Positions 6,459-8,298 of a stretch of DNA of 8,298 nucleotides are shown here, one piece after another; positions within the stretch are counted from its first letter, which is position 1; each line of letters starts with the position of its first letter. Source of the stretch: an uncultured Oscillospiraceae bacterium (GTDB lineage: Bacteria; Bacillota; Clostridia; Oscillospirales; Acutalibacteraceae). Under the pieces are notes generated by a model. That model saw only the letters and a list, made by a program, of their open reading frames with translations. It had not been told where the DNA came from and did not search any database. The stretch spans positions 1 through 8,298 of the forward strand of contig CABUCT010000048.1 in the NCBI GenBank assembly GCA_902490145.1. Reading direction: 5' to 3'. A program made the position numbers and the translations under genes.

Positions 6459-6638
6459 ATGGCGGTACCGGCAAGAAGAATTTCAAAAACAAGAAAGAAC
6501 AAAAGACGTTCCAATGTTTGGAAACTCGAGGCTATTAACCTCGTAAAATGCCCCAAATGCGGTGAATATAAACGTCCGCACAGGGTTTGCTTGGCTTGCG
6601 GTCAGTATAAAGATCGTGAAGTTATCAAGGTTGACTAA
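6459..6638 (+). CDS. rpmF: 50S ribosomal protein L32 (bL32), zinc-binding form
   Basis: A 59-residue basic protein of the large ribosomal subunit. It begins MAVPARRISKTRKNKRRS, the standard bL32 start whose basic tail contacts 23S rRNA, followed by a zinc ribbon with C31, C34, C44 and C47 (CPKCG and CLACG). All four ligands are present, so this is the zinc-dependent form; the cysteine-free form used under zinc limitation in some bacteria was not seen here. Length is typical. It follows yceD in one operon and is followed by a candidate terminator at 6667. The plsX and fatty-acid genes that often follow yceD-rpmF in other bacteria are absent from this window. Confidence 0.98.
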   Translation: MAVPARRISKTRKNKRRSNVWKLEAINLVKCPKCGEYKRPHRVCLACGQYKDREVIKVD

Positions 6639-6666
6639 TAATACCTTAATAGCTTAATATTTAACT

Positions 6667-6715
6667 GTAAACGGGTGTGCCTTAAGTACGCCCGTATTAC
6701 TGTGTCTATTTTTAA
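6667..6715 (+). terminator. Hairpin after rpmF, probable terminator with a displaced U tract
   Basis: ACGGGTGTGC (6671-6680) pairs with GTACGCCCGT (6686-6695) over 10 positions including two G-U pairs, around the loop CTTAA. GTAA (6667-6670) and TTAC (6697-6700) extend the stem past one bulged A. The T run (6709-6713) starts about 8 bases after the stem rather than directly beside it, so termination may be inefficient. Position right after the operon end supports the call. Confidence 0.5.
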
Positions 6716-6721
6716 ATACAA

Positions 6722-6772
6722 TTTAAAACTACTTACAGACTCAATTCCTTTTCAGTAACTAAAGTTTTTAAA
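6722..6772 (+). repeat. AT-rich imperfect inverted repeat upstream of the radical SAM gene
   Basis: TTTAAAACT-ACTTAC (6722-6736) can pair with GTAACT plus AAAGTTTTTAAA (6755-6772), with small bulges and one mismatch, around an 18-base pyrimidine-rich loop. It lies in the leader or promoter area of the next gene; no clear promoter was found in 6701-6790. It could be a weak leader hairpin or chance in AT-rich DNA. Confidence 0.3.
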
Positions 6773-6787
6773 TCGTATCTATTATTA

Positions 6788-6795
6788 AAAGGAGA
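6788..6795 (+). promoter_or_regulatory. Ribosome binding site that decides the start of the radical SAM gene
   Basis: AAAGGAGA nearly touches an ATG at 6796 but leaves about 7 bases to the in-frame ATG at 6802. The second ATG gives MPVRISAI, with the PDZ fold beginning immediately, so it is chosen. Confidence 0.7.
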
Positions 6796-6801
6796 ATGCT
6801 T

Positions 6802-8106
6802 ATGCCGGTAAGGATTTCGGCCATAACACCCCATTCCCCTGCAGAAAAATGCGGTGTAAAAGCAGAGGACGTTTTGGTTTCTATAAACGGTCATGAAATC
6901 GAAGATGTGCTTGACTTCAGATTCTACATGACCGAGAAAAAACTTAATCTTGATATTTTGCGTGGTTCTTTGCCGTTATCCCTTGTTCTTACAAAAAAAG
7001 ACGAATATGATGAAACAGGCATGGAATTTGATACCTATCTTATGGATAAACAACATTCCTGCAAGAACAAATGCATTTTCTGCTTTATTGATCAATTACC
7101 CAAAGGGATGCGTAAATCACTTTATTTCAAGGATGACGATTCGAGATTATCTTTTCTTTTTGGGAACTATATTACACTAACAAATCTTACCGAACACGAA
7201 ATTCAAAGAATTATAAAAATGCACATCAGCCCGGTCAATATTTCGGTACACACAACCAATCCTGAGCTTCGTGTAAAAATGATGAAAAACCGTTTTGCGG
7301 GAGAGGCTCTCGATGCTCTTTACAGATTCGCAGAAGCAGGGATAAAAATCAACACTCAATTGGTGCTCTGCCCCGGATGGAATGACGGTAAAGAATTAAA
7401 GAAAACCCTTGAAGATTTGGGGAATCTTTATCCTTCCGTGCAAAGTATTGCTGCTGTCCCCGTTGGACTTACTAAATTTCGTGAGGGTCTTGAACCTATT
7501 GCACCTTTTGACAAAAACTCTGCTGCTGAAGTTATTGATATTATGGAAAGCTTCGGAAATGAATTTTTAAAAACTCACGATACAAGATTATGCTTCCCCG
7601 CTGATGAATTTTATTTAAAAGCCGAAAGAAAAATTCCTGACAGCAGCTTTTATGAGGATTTTTGCCAAATTGAAAACGGTGTTGGCATGTGGGCAGCCTT
7701 AAGAGATGATTTCTTGTCAGCACTCGATGATTGTGACTCCGATAACAAACCCCGCTCTTTTTCAATTGCAACGGCGGTTTCGACCGCTCCTCTAATTGAA
7801 TATCTGATGAAAAAAATGTCTAAAAAATTTAGGGGAATCGACTTTGCAGTCTATCCTATCACAAACGATTTTTTCGGCGAAAAGATCACTGTTGCCGGAT
7901 TGCTTACAGGACAGGATATTATAAATCAACTCAAAAATAAAGATTTAAAAGGACGTCTTTTACTTCCGTCATCGGTAATCAGAAGTGAAGGTGATTTGTT
8001 TTTAGACGATACCACTGTAGAAAACTTTCAAAACGCTGTGGGCGTACCTGTCAGTTATACTCCCGGTGACGGTTATGAGTTCTTTGATTTTATAATTTCA
8101 TTATAG
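6802..8106 (+). CDS. PDZ-radical SAM-DUF512 iron-sulfur protein of unknown function
   Basis: A 434-residue cytoplasmic protein with three parts. A small PDZ-like domain (about 3-62) carries the characteristic SPAEKCGVKAEDVL and SINGHEI stretch. A radical SAM-type region follows, with C87, C91 and C94 in CKNKCIFCF; this CX3CX2C pattern binds the [4Fe-4S] cluster that splits S-adenosylmethionine. The C-terminal DUF512 domain (about 215-433) includes GLLTGQDII (366-374) and the closing segment SYTPGDGYEFFDFI. This fusion is widespread in Clostridia and cyanobacteria, but I know of no established reaction. No signal peptide is present, so the PDZ domain probably binds a cytoplasmic partner or tail. 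In many clostridia the gene is followed by the ribosome GTPase gene der; here the remaining 192 bases hold only hairpins, so der is either beyond the window or elsewhere. The family call is strong and the function is unknown. Confidence 0.92.
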   Translation: MPVRISAITPHSPAEKCGVKAEDVLVSINGHEIEDVLDFRFYMTEKKLNLDILRGSLPLSLVLTKKDEYDETGMEFDTYLMDKQHSCKNKCIFCFIDQLPKGMRKSLYFKDDDSRLSFLFGNYITLTNLTEHEIQRIIKMHISPVNISVHTTNPELRVKMMKNRFAGEALDALYRFAEAGIKINTQLVLCPGWNDGKELKKTLEDLGNLYPSVQSIAAVPVGLTKFREGLEPIAPFDKNSAAEVIDIMESFGNEFLKTHDTRLCFPADEFYLKAERKIPDSSFYEDFCQIENGVGMWAALRDDFLSALDDCDSDNKPRSFSIATAVSTAPLIEYLMKKMSKKFRGIDFAVYPITNDFFGEKITVAGLLTGQDIINQLKNKDLKGRLLLPSSVIRSEGDLFLDDTTVENFQNAVGVPVSYTPGDGYEFFDFIISL

Positions 8107-8140
8107 GTTTAACCATAACCAACTCATCTGAACTCGCCCA

Positions 8141-8165
8141 AAAGACGTGTCCTGAGGGCACTTTT
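8141..8165 (+). terminator. Probable intrinsic terminator after the radical SAM gene
   Basis: GTGTCC (8147-8152) pairs with GGGCAC (8156-8161) with one G-U pair and loop TGA, followed at once by TTTT (8162-8165). AAAG at 8141-8144 can extend the stem with the T run past a bulged AC. It lies 34 bases after the stop codon. The T run is short, so strength is uncertain. Confidence 0.55.
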
Positions 8166-8181
8166 AAACTTATCTCTCTCG

Positions 8182-8298
8182 CAGGGCGTCAGCCCTGAAT
8201 CGCATTCTGCGTCTAAAACTTCACCGCAATCCGTGCCTTTGGGGGCGGAGAATTTTCGGGTGCGGAATTTTTGGCTGTGTGCGGCAGTCGGGCTGCCG
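8182..8298. repeat. Cluster of GC-rich hairpins, possible interspersed repeat or structured RNA (runs off the window)
   Basis: Four successive dyads are visible: CAGGGC-GTCA-GCCCTG (8182-8197, perfect 6-bp arms), CGCA-TTC-TGCG (8201-8211, perfect 4-bp arms), TCCGTGCC-TTTG-GGGGCGGA (8230-8249, 8-base arms with one mismatch and one G-U pair) and CGGCAG-TCGGG-CTGCCG (8282-8298, perfect 6-bp arms ending at the window edge). The stretch is clearly richer in G and C than the flanking genes and has no convincing open reading frame. It also holds an imperfect direct repeat (8245-8259 and 8262-8274). It resembles a REP-like intergenic repeat unit, but this cannot be shown from one copy. Confidence 0.5.

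Noticed and set aside
6701..6790. Promoter for the radical SAM gene
   Set aside because: TATTAT near 6779 and CTTACA near 6732 exist but no pair of boxes has acceptable spacing and sequence.
1..8298. CRISPR arrays, tRNA, rRNA, transposase or phage genes
   Set aside because: No regularly spaced repeats, cloverleaf-like sequences, ribosomal RNA signatures or mobile-element proteins were seen.

Overview
The window reads as part of a chromosome from an obligately anaerobic, low-to-moderate-GC member of the Bacillota, class Clostridia. Three things point there: pyruvate:ferredoxin oxidoreductase, strong AGGAG-type ribosome binding sites with sigma-70-like promoters (TTGACA/TATAAT, 17-bp spacers), and a PDZ-radical SAM-DUF512 protein. 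A secreted protein ending in a type I dockerin narrows it to lineages that build cellulosome-like complexes, most likely a gut or rumen Ruminococcus-type Oscillospiraceae. That last step is inference, since no rRNA is present.

Layout, left to right. Positions 1-2039 (minus) hold the N-terminal 679 codons of pyruvate:ferredoxin oxidoreductase, cut by the window edge, with its own promoter and a palindrome in its leader. Positions 2160-3629 (minus) encode a secreted modular protein: signal peptide, C39-like cysteine peptidase, SH3b, Ig-like domain, SH3b, dockerin. A divergent control region of about 220 bp (3630-3846) separates it from a cytoplasmic GH36-type alpha-galactosidase (3847-5817, plus). 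That region has a promoter for each gene, and a perfect 7-bp dyad lies over the alpha-galactosidase -10 box. A perfect-consensus promoter then drives a housekeeping pair, a YceD/DUF177 protein (5923-6414) and ribosomal protein L32 (6459-6638), closed by a hairpin that may be a terminator. Next is a PDZ-radical SAM-DUF512 protein (6802-8106). The last ~190 bases carry no gene. They contain a likely terminator followed by a string of GC-rich hairpins running off the window end.

How the parts relate: the peptidase and the alpha-galactosidase may both serve growth on plant polymers, one outside the cell on a cohesin-bearing scaffold and the other inside on imported alpha-galactosides. PFOR oxidises the pyruvate produced by sugar fermentation. 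YceD and L32 belong to ribosome production and the radical SAM protein is of unknown function. No mobile element, CRISPR array, tRNA or rRNA was seen. The items most worth a second look are the dockerin-bearing peptidase, the operator-like dyad in front of the alpha-galactosidase, the palindrome in the PFOR leader, and the hairpin cluster at the right end.
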